Assembly (NCBI RefSeq): GCF_023898315.1
Contig: NC_064616.1
Span: 645,912,974-645,976,973, forward strand
DNA: 64,000 nt
Direction: 5' to 3'
Source of the DNA: Schistocerca nitens
Taxonomy: Eukaryota; Arthropoda; Insecta; Orthoptera; Acrididae
In this document: positions 10,553 through 19,958 of the stretch, piece after piece
Layout: every line of letters starts with the position of its first letter
How positions within the stretch are numbered: the stretch's first letter is position 1
Program-made: the position numbers and the translations under genes
The notes under the pieces: model-generated
The model's database searches: none
Told to the model about the DNA's origin: nothing
The model's input: the letters and a program-made list of their open reading frames with translations, nothing else

Positions 10553-11234
10553 CATTCAAAATTTGAATTTCATTGGTTCCTGAAAATACTCTTTCCTGAC
10601 CAGTGCCTGTTGTACTGGAAGCTCAGAGGCCTGTTATTGCAACAACCAAGCAGTCAACTGGTAACTTACATGGGAAGCGGGGAGGAGGGATAATCGTCCA
10701 GCCCAAACTCTGGCCATTTTGAATCTTCTTAAACTTCCACATAAAAATCGGAGAAAACCCGCAACACACGTGGTCAAGAAGGCTGCCCACAGATACATGT
10801 ATTAGCTCATTATTCACCCGCCCAGAGGGCGACACAATTACGTCAACTGAACCCTTGTACCCTACCTGACCAGTTTGGAAGTCTCATCTGTGGGACGCGC
10901 CTTAAGTCAGAAATGTCAGTTCATTCCAGTCACCTGCTTCTGTCACCACGCGCCAGAACACCAGCTGGAGTAGTACTAGGAAAACAGCTACACATTTATC
11001 AGGATAATTACAATTAAATATTCGACAATGAGCGAAGTATTGGAAATACCTCGTCCTGACGACGTTGGCTCAGGAAATATCAATTTCCGACGTAAATCTA
11101 TATCCTTATGACTGGACATAATTTTCCATGTAAAATCTATCATCCCCATTAGGGCTATCGGTACATTGAAATCGCAGTTTTCCACATCAGTTCTATATCT
11201 CCCATACGACTGGCCGTAGTCCAACCCACATCAT

Positions 11235-12075
11235 TTTCTTCGCACATGCTGGAACACTGACCACAGAAACTTTACACTCCAATACACACAAATTTCAGAC
11301 AAGCAGAGCAGTTATCGTTTATATGTGTATAGCGTACAAAAAAGTACGGTATGTCCACACTCACATGGCTGGGTGTCTCGATTCTCCTCACTACTAGGAA
11401 ATTAATCGACATATAAGTTTTCCAGGCAATCAGATTCGGGAATAGACGGCAGGTACTGTATTTTCAATCAGCAGTTCTGGAACATAGTGCATCCCGCCAA
11501 GGCTCTCTCAAACAAGTGTTGTAAAGAACCGGCGTCTGGCACCTTGTGACAATCAACAGCACTCCCACGGATGAAAGCGATGGAAAGATTTCACCGACAT
11601 GGATTAGTGTACTACAATAAACATCGTACCCGACAGTGTGACAAAGAATATGTGATGATATGCTTAGGGAATCCAATGAGAGGTCGTTTTGTGTATCCAT
11701 TTTGTTACAGCTGTATTGCCTGCCCTGTTTGTACACTATAGCAGATCCAGTTGAGCCCTTGCATTGTTATATAGTGCAGCTATTTACGAAATGAATCTAT
11801 CACGCCTTACAGTCGGATATACTCCTGAATGCGTTGAAATCACAATTCCCCGTGTCAAATCTATCCTCCTCCTATGGCTAAACATACGCAATTTTGTGCA
11901 GGAATAGTAGTCTAATCCTGTCCCACACACATCTGGCGATATGTCAAAACACTAATCACAGTAATTTTACGTTCCAAACAGCATAACATTCTCTACAAGT
12001 AGCGCGATTATCGTTTATAGGTGTATAGTTTTCAAAAGAATTACGGTATGTCCACACTCACACCAGCTGGGTGAC
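11235..12075 (+). repeat. Tandemly duplicated module, period about 700 bp
   Basis: The block at 11,250-11,370 (ending GTATGTCCACACTCACA then GCTGGGTG) recurs at 11,946-12,075 with the same landmarks, including TATCGTTTATA and GTGTATAG. The intervening sequence contains a region related to 14,740-15,010 of the left arm. This shows that the repeat family is built from internally repeated modules. Confidence 0.65.
11464..11736 (-). CDS. Uncharacterised 90-residue open frame, related to the arm ORF
   Basis: No known family recognised. Its middle part, STLIHVGEIFPSLSSVGVLL, aligns without gaps with STPTRVGDVFPSITPAGAVF of the frames at 14,764-15,012 and 24,910-25,158. The shared pattern is VG[DE][VI]FPS followed by a hydrophobic run and IVT or IIT. 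An upstream SH-x-x-C is also shared. Across about 21 codons many differences are at third positions or conservative, although overall DNA identity is only about 60%. That is what a formerly constrained coding segment looks like, but the frame is short and the ATG context is unverified. It could be one exon of a larger gene carried by the repeat, or a chance frame. Confidence 0.3.
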   Translation of the reverse strand: MYKQGRQYSCNKMDTQNDLSLDSLSISSHILCHTVGYDVYCSTLIHVGEIFPSLSSVGVLLIVTRCQTPVLYNTCLREPWRDALCSRTAD

Positions 12076-12788
12076 GTTTTGCAGGGCATACCATAGCTTT
12101 CCAGTAACAAAACCCTCGCACAACATCCTCATTATCACATCACATCTTCTTCAAGGAATAAAGGGTGTAATTTCAATTAAAAATCACTCGCATCTTTTAT
12201 TTGTGTTACATATGTTCCTGCAAGATAGTCACCATTTTCCAGAGCACGAAGAACTGATACCCCCAGTCAAGTCACAGACCCATGATAACACCACTGAAAT
12301 CGCATCACGTTAGTAGGGGGAAAAGGGCGGTGTCAGTCCATTTTGTTAGTGCTGGTTGCCCAAATCAGCGGCAGCTATGAACTCAGGGGCAAACCTATTG
12401 TTCACTTTTGATTGGCAGGTACTTATCATATTGTTCCCTTTGACTGACAGGTACTTAACCTATTGTTCTGTAAAGTGGTTTTCCATGTCACCCCCCTTTC
12501 CTTTTGATTGACAGGCAATTTTGGCTGTGGGATTGTCTGACAGATACTCCGTTCAGTGCAGGGCTGTGCAGAGGGTATTCCCCCTCCCCTCTCAGAACAC
12601 ACCACACCACACTGCTACAGGTACACTTTCAGATCTGAGTTATTGGAATAGGCCCTCCTCTCACTCTTATCAATATGATTGACTACTTAATTCAATTATT
12701 CAATTAATTAACCTCTCTGGCAGGAATGTGCCATGCCCCCTGCCACACCCTCTGGCAGGAAATTCAAATTCCATCAGGACAATGCAAC

Positions 12789-13320
12789 CTCTACTAACCT
12801 AAGAAAACGGTGGGAAAGTAGGTCACTTTGTCTACCTCCATTAACCTAAGTCATCCGACTGCCACCTCCTCCTAGGGATTGGAGGCAAATTTGAATTTTG
12901 GCCATTTGGGCTATCTCTACTAACCTAAGGTAATGGTGGAACAGAAACGGCACTTGGGATACCTCCAGTAACCTAAGTCATCCGACCACCACCTCTTCCT
13001 AGGAAATTGTGGGAAGAGCACTCGACCTGTGATGGAAGTAAGTCTTAATTTTGCATGCACTATTTATTTAAACAATTAGAGGCTGTACCTCCATGCAGTA
13101 TGTTAACCATGAGGTTCGGAGTCCAACTAACCCAGTACACAGTCCTGGCACCAGAGGGCACTTTCATGCATTCCGTGATGTAATCCAAGACGGTGGGGAG
13201 AAATGGAACGAAACAATGTGATCGCCACAAGGTCTAGGCCTAGTACACAGTAGAGCCACCAGAGGGCGATGTCGTCAATTCCGTGACATAATCCAAGATG
13301 GCGGTGTGTTGGTGGAGAGG
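12789..13320 (+). repeat. Short tandem duplications near the outer end of the left arm
   Basis: Two nested pairs. A roughly 119-bp unit, marked by TAACCTAAGTCATCCGAC, occurs at about 12,789 and 12,908. A roughly 106-bp unit, marked by AGTACACAG, CCAGAGGGC and ATAATCCAAGA(T/C)GG, occurs at about 13,130 and 13,236. Related copies exist in the right arm (26,380-26,830) in reverse. Subterminal tandem units of this sort are known from foldback-type elements. Confidence 0.65.
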
Positions 13321-13833
13321 AAGAGTCTCATAACAAGAATTTAAGGATATATTCTTTATTTATATAAAAAAAATCAGTTTTTGGGGGTTGGATTTCTCTT
13401 GCTCGTCATTCTCTGCTGTCTGGAAACATTTAGCTTTTGTAAAAAGTAGTTACATGGAGCAAACATGTTGCATAACCTAATGTTCAGCACTGAACTCTGG
13501 GTGTCTTAACCTAATGTTCGCCCTTTGTCTGCATGTAACCTATAGTGCTGCTAAGTGGTTTTCCATGTCAACACCATTTCCTGAGACTATTGTACCGCCT
13601 TTGTTACCAAATTAAGTAATTCGTCGCGTCCTCCCACCATTATCTGGTACACTTTTCGAATTTCACATGCTTTTGAATGCCATTTCTGGTGTGTTCTCTT
13701 TGTCACCCACCCCCTTAAACTATTGTACTGCATTTTACGTAAAAATGACGCAAATTTACCCAGGGTTATGTACTTAACCTGCTGTTGTACTCCATGTCGA
13801 TCACTCACACACACCCTACCCTTAACTATTGTA

Positions 13834-13975
13834 GGTTGGTTGGTTTTTGGGGAAGGAGACCAGACAGCGTGGTCATCGGTCTCATTGGATTACGGAAGGA
13901 TGGGGAAGGAAGTCGGCCGTGCCCTTTCAGAGGAACCATCCCGGCAATTGCCTGGAGTGATTTAGGGAAATCACA
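13834..13975 (-). mobile_element. tRNA-derived SINE, family 2, truncated
   Basis: Reverse-orientation copy of the SINE whose full head reads GCCGAGC.AGGTGGCGCAG (see 29,535 and 29,871); here only the 3' part is present. A perfect 12-bp target duplication TTAACTATTGTA flanks it (13,822-13,833 and 13,976-13,987). The right arm at about 25,940 has a single related target copy and no SINE, so it inserted after the arms were duplicated. Confidence 0.9.
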
Positions 13976-14763
13976 TTAACTATTGTAGTGCTAACACCAT
14001 GTTGACATAAAAAATTTATACAAATTAATTAAATTGATATTCTTCACATGTATGGGGTACTTTTCTTAATTCCCAGCACGCTAATGGTCGGTAAAATCGT
14101 TCGAATACAGTTTAAACAAAAGATCGCTAATAAAAAACACACCCGGCCACACAAAACCCGACACCGATGCCAGAGTCCGAGTGCATTAGCGGGCCCCATG
14201 AAGTGGCGATGTGGCCATCAGCCTCCCAGCGACATACAGGTGTCTGTTCAGGACCCGCAAGCATGAGGCAGAGGCATCCCTTTCATAGTTGACACCCCAG
14301 AAATTTCTGTCGAAGTATGTGTTCTCCTAGGCACCGTTGCTTGCACAATGACCCTTAGTTGAGGTGCAGGTCCAGCACCAAGAGATGTTGCAATGCTTCC
14401 CAGAATAGCACAGGGTGCATTGTTCCTAGCAATCCTAACAGGACAGCCCATTCGTCACTGCATTTACCCATGAAACTGCTGTTGCTGGCGGTGTGCGAGC
14501 ACCGTTCGCCATTTTTTGCTGCAGACGAGACGTTCAGCGGCAAAAACCTAGTTTGCACAGATCGCTAAATTGCACTGGCAGTTAAACACCGCAAAATTTG
14601 TCTACAGATCATCAAATGCATACAAGACTCACAAGAATATTAGGAGTGAGGTACATATTTACCAGTGTAGCTATAATCAAATATTACGATTGCTACTGCA
14701 GTCTGACACCGATCGATGTACAGGTAATTTCCCCTCTTGATGGCTGTGGTTCTGGAACGAATC

Positions 14764-15012
14764 TCAGTATCTATAGCATACGTAATTTTCCACATAAAAT
14801 TCTCCCTCTATGAAGGATAGGCGTTCAGCACTATATGTGATAATGAATACCGCACCTGCAGGCGTAATGCTAGGAAAGACATCACCAACGCGAGTTGGTG
14901 TACTGTAATCATCATCACTATCGATAGAAAAACAAGGAAAATGCGAATTCGTTCTTCCTCGCGGTCCTAATATGGCACCCCGTCCATCACGTGTTGCCCT
15001 TCCTGTTTTCAA
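14764..15012 (-). CDS. Uncharacterised 82-residue open frame (left-arm copy)
   Basis: Function unknown; no recognised domain. It starts at ATG (MKTGRATRDGRG). The basic, glycine-rich start is followed by an acidic DSDDDYS patch and the VGDVFPS plus hydrophobic stretch, and it ends YVCYRY. The right-arm copy (24,910-25,158) differs by one residue (F or C at about residue 28). A distant relative is at 11,464-11,736. The flanking arm sequence appears less conserved than this stretch, a hint of constraint or of local gene conversion. No splice sites were established, so it could be a single-exon small protein, one exon, or chance. Confidence 0.35.
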   Translation of the reverse strand: MKTGRATRDGRGAILGPRGRTNSHFPCFSIDSDDDYSTPTRVGDVFPSITPAGAVFIITYSAERLSFIEGEFYVENYVCYRY

Positions 15013-15285
15013 GATAGAAAAACTTTCTCATTGCTATGTAGAGAATCCTATATCCCAGCACAAAGGATGTCTTGTGAAAGAATGTGGGATTATATTTGGC
15101 TCTTATCGAATTTACCCACCGAATTACTGATGCCACCAGTTTGGAAGCACCGTCCGCCTTTTTTTTCCTGCTGACGACACTTTCAGTGGCAAAAAACTAT
15201 TTTACACCGATCGCCATATTGCACCGATAACTAAACCTTGCTAAGTGTCATACATATCGTCATATATGGAAAGACTCTTGCTCAG

Positions 15286-15480
15286 TTACACTATTATCCC
15301 ACTGAGGACAGGAGCCTGAATATTACAGCATGAAACTGATCTCCAACCCAGCAATATATCACCACATACCATGTCAATGTAGTAACCATACAATTTGTAC
15401 ACTGCACCATACAAAATCAGCCCTCTTACGTTATTCATACATATACTACGAAGACAGACAGCACTGTATATACTGCTCAC
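15286..15480 (-). other. Open frame of 64 residues shared by both arms
   Basis: The frame (MSSIYSAVCLRSIC..., ILYGAVYKLYGYY) recurs in the right arm at 24,441-24,635 with five residue differences. The diverged copy at 7,229-7,462 keeps MILYGAAYEL but loses colinearity through an indel. That pattern argues more for DNA relatedness than for coding constraint. In the right arm the Tc1 insertion sits immediately upstream of it. Confidence 0.25.
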
Positions 15481-17224
15481 AGCATTAGATATTTCCCTGC
15501 GAGGTCAGCAGTCATCCACTCCCAACGGGTGACTAGAGCGCCCTCAGCAGACCGAAGTCTCTCTCACAACTGTTCTACAAATTCGGGTTCCTTCCCCCTC
15601 GGCACAAACGCGTTACTGTTTCTGGTCCGGACCTGTTTGCTTGCTTGCTTTTCTACACCCATCTCTAGAGTCTGGGATTACAAGAACTCATGTAATTTCG
15701 CATGGTTTGCCATAATATTGTACCATTTTCGTGGTACTTCTCGATATCAAGCACACAGCAGTATCCTACCCATCGCACATGCGACGTAATTCCGAAGATA
15801 TAGACTGGAAATTATTTGTCTACTAACCCCAAACTTTAACGAGGTGGAGCGTGCTCTAGACCACTGAGTAATTAGAAACTTATTCCACCTACGAAGACCT
15901 TTACATGAGAACTCGAAACAATTAGAGGAAAATGATATTTCCTTTTGTGAATACTGATGTCAGTGATGTAACAGATTCCAAATCGTCCCTATAATTTACA
16001 AAGCCAACTAAGGTTTTTCTCATGTCTAGAGAACTGGCAAGCGTGTCTTTCACGTGCTAGATGCACACACCACAATCGATCTTCTCTCAAGTAAATAAAG
16101 AAGTAAAATACAAGGAAGCAATCAACAGACAATTTATATGGGAGGGAATAATGGGCTAGCGCAAACACATGTCCATATTGAATCATGTCAAATTTCCATT
16201 TGATCACGAAAGCTGCCCAACAGATATTAAGTATTAGTTCGCTATTCAACTGCCTAAAGGACAAAGGACAATTCAGTTAAGTCAGCTACATTCCTATACT
16301 CCAACAGGCCTCTCCATCTGGACAGCTTCTACTATTAATGGGAAACGTGAATTATTCCTGTCACCGACACTGCATGCCAGAATCGTCGTAGGAAACCGGT
16401 CACATATATGTTTTATCATTCTACTTACAGCTAAATGTTACGATTACCATCTCAGTTGAACGACGTTCGACTATGAGTGAAGTATGGGAAATACACCCTG
16501 GTGACGACTGTGGCTCTAGAAATAGAAGTATCTGTACAATTCGTATGACTTGACATAGTCTTCGCTTTGCTGTCACAGTACCTCCACGTCAAATCCATAC
16601 CTTCCTTATGACTGGACATAGTCATTTCCTTTGCACATATCGGAACACTAACACATACTTTATAAGCCTGATGTTCAAGGCGAACCTATCATGCACCGCC
16701 TACTACTAAGTATAATACTTCGCCAACAAATGATTGCAGACGATACAAAATAATACTGACCAAAAATCAACGATGGGTGTACATGTATCATTCGTTTTTC
16801 TTGGGTGTGCTACCACCATGTCTTATAAAGAGAGGCGTAATAGTCTTACAAACCGCTATATGTAAAAAAAAAAAAAAAACACTTTACCATCACATGCGGT
16901 CTTGTTTCTACAAGTACACACAAATATTCATTTTAAAAGCTATACCGGCTTTATAAATCCACGTACGGCATTACCTACGAAACACGTGGTTTTTCCAAAT
17001 ACCATGGCACTGAATATAGACGGCGATCGCCGGAGTGTATATTATCATACCAACAGTGTTGTTACACATGGCAGACAGTGAGTGCACCCTTGTAAAAAAA
17101 TTATCGAATTTTCAAAGTAATTCGGCTAAAGCACGTGGTATGAAACAGGTATGTGCAACCGGCTCACGCCGCTGCCAGTAGATATTTCTCCAGTTTTTAT
17201 AACGCATTCTGTCTGGATGCCGTA

Positions 17225-17475
17225 TCATATTTCTGGCACTCTCATATCTAGGAACGAGCCTCCTTTCTCGAACCTATCTGCTACTGTAAAATTCCAAGAT
17301 GGTTTTAGGTAGCCCCTATGTATCTTGCAACTACCCCTCAGACGCTGCACTACCATCCCTACAGCGTTGCGCGTGTGATTGTTCCAACGTAAGTCGGAAC
17401 TGAGTAGAAGTCGGAGAAAGCTATATTTACCACCTTCTGCAACCTGTGTAGAAATAGGCGAAGCGGATTGCTCTG
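17225..17475 (-). pseudogene. LINE reverse-transcriptase thumb fragment
   Basis: The minus-strand peptide reads FLRLLLSSDLRWNNHTRNAVG followed by VVQRLRG, the thumb pattern that follows motif D in CR1-like LINEs (compare HLGVKITNNFSWKDHIDNIVG at 47,850). It is too short for a clade. No other part of the element is recognised nearby. Confidence 0.5.
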
Positions 17476-18183
17476 TCAGAACTGTGTTTGGACAATTCGA
17501 CGGAATTGAAGCCTGCTCCTGCAACTGGGGATAGTATAAAAGACAGTACGAGAACTGGGGGAAGGATGTAGATTCTGATACTGCATTGTGGTGCTTCTCC
17601 AAACTACAAAGAGGTACTGCAGATCCATGTCCCTCAGGATCCAGTGATGTCTATCACCCCAACATTCTCTCATCGTTATTCTGTTCAATCCTCCAGAGAA
17701 AAATTACGAACTATAAAAACTCCACTAACTTCATCCGATAGAGAACTCCATAAGATTTTTACTGCGTCTCTCCCCTCCAATATATCGAAAACAAATACCA
17801 TATGTGTGCCGGCATCGAGCACATGTGACGATCCTTTTAAATATCAGGTGCTGATCCACTGCACAGATCAGTTTAAAATTTCATCACCTGTACTGTATGA
17901 GGATGACTGTATCCCACAGACTATACTGAAAGTCGCAAGATACGCTCCCTGTGACCCCGTATCGTTGTCTGAAACATTGTTTTTTTTTCTGTTGTAACAC
18001 GCTCTACACAGTGCCATACATTTTCTTTTCCTGTCATGACCTCGAGATCCGTGTCAAGTTCTAAACTGACATTAACACGTTCTGATCCATTGCCTCTCGG
18101 AGAAAACTAGACGTTGCACGGTGTAAATCATCTTGGTACTGCGCCTACCATAACATGCCACACACCCTGGGTGATTTTAAATA

Positions 18184-18844
18184 CGAGGGCTGTCCAAAAA
18201 GTAAGTTACGATTGATCGCGAAATGAAAATCACAGTGAAAATCAGAAATGTTTCATTTGTAACAGTTAGCTACACCTTTCAGCTACTTCTCTACGTAGTC
18301 GCCGTTCTCACTCAGACATTCGTCGTAGCGTTGTACCAACTTTCCAATACCCTCATCATAGAAGGCAGCCGCCAGTGCTTTCCGCCAATTCTCTACGATG
18401 GCCTAAAGCTCGTTGTCTGTGCCAAAATGTTGTCTTCATAGCCAGCGGTTCGTTTGAGCAAAGATGAAACTCAGTGGGAGACAATTACGGGCTATATTGT
18501 GGGTAACCAAACATTTCCAATTGAAACGATGCAGGAACATCTTCATTGCCCCTGCAAAATGAGGCTGAGAATTGTCGTGAAGAAGAAACCCACGACAGTT
18601 ATGTAATGTTGGTTGCATAGCTTCAGGGGAAAATTCTCACCAGGCCCTCGTACTTGGCAGGAGACACTATTTTCTATAACACCTTTACGCGCTCACTAAG
18701 AGCTCAGGAATGAAAAGAGCGACATAATTCTACCTAGAGTCATACTAGAGACACTGCCCAACACATTTTTGCAAAGCTTTATCGGATTTTCATAGTCGTT
18801 TCCATTTCGCGACCGATCGTAACTTACTTTCTGGACATCCCTCG
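18184..18844 (-). mobile_element. mariner transposon, internally deleted (661 bp)
   Basis: Terminal inverted repeats of about 40 bp (starting CGAGGGCTGTCCAAAAAGTA on the left, with its slightly diverged complement on the right) are bounded by TA dinucleotides at 18,182 and 18,845. The minus strand retains pieces of a mariner transposase: LLHDNSQPHFA (the second catalytic aspartate region) and a C-terminus FYDEGIGKLVQRYDECLSEN, GDYVEK. About half of a normal 1.3-kb mariner is missing, including the first aspartate region, and stop codons interrupt the rest. It could only have been mobilised in trans. Confidence 0.9.
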
Positions 18845-19633
18845 TAAAAGACAGCTACAACATAAGGAAACTGAAAGAGTTTGGTGGCATTGTGCAGAGT
18901 TTCCAAACTGCTGTCCGAAAGTGATTGACGACCTCTACATTTACAGTCATCTGTCACAGTGACGGAATACCTGATGGCTCTGCGTTCCGTTTCGACTGAT
19001 TCCTCACATTGCAGTCATGTACGCAATCACTGTTTCGGTGTTATCCATCCCCAGAAGGTGTTGTCCCTCCACAAAAACTTTTTCTCCATCTCAAACAAGC
19101 GATGTCAGTCAATCATTATGTGGTAACCAACAGTGTACCAGTGGACAGATGTGATGGAAAGACACCATCAATGTACGCTAATAATAATCATCAATGTTGA
19201 TAGTGTGAACAATTTTAGCAATTTTACAATAATTTCAAGCCCAAGCAGGGCTGCGACAGCATGTTTTCCAATTTCAGTATCATAGCTAAACTGGCACCCT
19301 CTCTACTTTGCGAGTATCATTGTACAGTGCTATACTATATCTTCGGGTCAGTGCATTTGCTAAAGGTGTTGGCAGCTGTATTACATTTACAAGCAATTTT
19401 AGAACACGGAACGAGAGGTTATGTCATGATCGCATGGGTAGAACTGACATAAAAAACGATAGTATTGCGGGAAATACGTATATATTGATGGAATATACAC
19501 CGAAATGCGGGGAAATTGAGGAAGTACTTGCGTTTCTTCTGCTTGGCACAGAACATTTTGTACATGGGAACAAGCATGCGACAGCAAGAGATATCCGAGA
19601 AAACATCGACATAGATGCGAAGAGAAGCATGGA

Positions 19634-19683
19634 GGGGACTAATGACCTCAGCAGTTGAGTCCCATAGTGCTCAGAGCCATTTT
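19634..19683 (+). mobile_element. Family 1 SINE, extreme 5' truncation (50 bp)
   Basis: Only the last 50 bases of the SINE (GGGGACTAATGACCTCAGCA to GAGCCATTTT) are present. They are nevertheless flanked by a perfect 12-bp duplication GAGAAGCATGGA (19,622-19,633 and 19,684-19,695). This is a genuine but aborted retrotransposition event. Confidence 0.9.
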
Positions 19684-19922
19684 GAGAAGCATGGAAACAG
19701 TCACTTTTTTCCGTCAAGGCAGCATTCTACTGCATATCTATTGACGTAACAGTAATACACGCGAGTTGAGTACTGTATTTGACGCTTTTCAGGAAGACAG
19801 AGAACCATCTGCCTCTAAACTCACTTGCATCTGCGTTAAAGGACGATATAGAGGCGACGGATTGGTTGGTTGAGATGGAATTGTAAGGAGATGCGATTTA
19901 ATGGTAGACTGATGACGCATTC

Positions 19923-19924
<2 letters not shown>

Positions 19925-19956
<32 letters not shown>
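19925..19956. repeat. (GA)n microsatellite
   Basis: About 16 GA units within the spacer of the giant inverted repeat. Confidence 0.95.

Positions 19957-19958
<2 letters not shown>

Larger units (their letters stand above)
6890..12340 (+). repeat. Diverged copy of the giant-repeat module, split by a LINE
   Basis: Bases 6,890-8,221 align collinearly with 15,055-16,060 of the left arm. Shared landmarks include a CACAAAGGATGTCTTG site (6,900 and 15,060), CTGCACCATACAAAATCA (7,290 and 15,405) and the TACCGATGTCAGTGATAT region (8,118 and 15,953). After a LINE insertion (8,222-10,187) the match resumes: 10,660-11,270 aligns with 16,120-16,660. The segment 12,140-12,200 resembles 20,860-20,920 in the spacer of the giant inverted repeat. 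Identity is far lower than between the two arms, perhaps 60-75% by eye, so this copy is older or less homogenised. No named family is recognised. Confidence 0.7.
16746..18898. other. Left-arm-specific block of 2.15 kb
   Basis: The right arm runs continuously across this position (at 21,745: the reverse complement joins GATTGCAGACGATA to TTTCCAAACTGCT), whereas the left arm has about 2.15 kb between those two marks. It contains a poly-A stretch (16,866), a LINE RT fragment (17,225-17,475), an open frame of unknown meaning (17,644-17,997) and a mariner deletion derivative (18,184-18,844). It is either an insertion on the left or a deletion on the right. No target duplication was found. Confidence 0.6.
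12341..19322 (+). repeat. Left arm of giant inverted repeat
   Basis: Reading 12,505 to 16,745 and then 18,899 to 19,322 matches the reverse complement of 27,072 down to 21,320. By hand I counted about 3 differences in roughly 270 bases near 14,821-15,090, and identity nearer 93% in 12,541-12,860. The arm holds a SINE absent from the right arm (13,834-13,975) and a 2.15-kb block absent from the right arm (16,746-18,898). Landmarks: AATTAATTAACCTCTCTGGC (12,705), CCAGAGGGC sites (13,150 and 13,250), and a paired CTGCTGTTGC/CGGTGTGCGAGCACCG module at 14,475 that reappears diverged at 15,130 and 6,990. No transposase or other enzyme is recognised in it. Confidence 0.85.

Noticed and set aside
17644-17997. 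117-residue open frame as a gene in the left-arm-specific block
   Set aside because: No recognisable motif, ends in a poly-T driven phenylalanine run, and no counterpart in the other arm.
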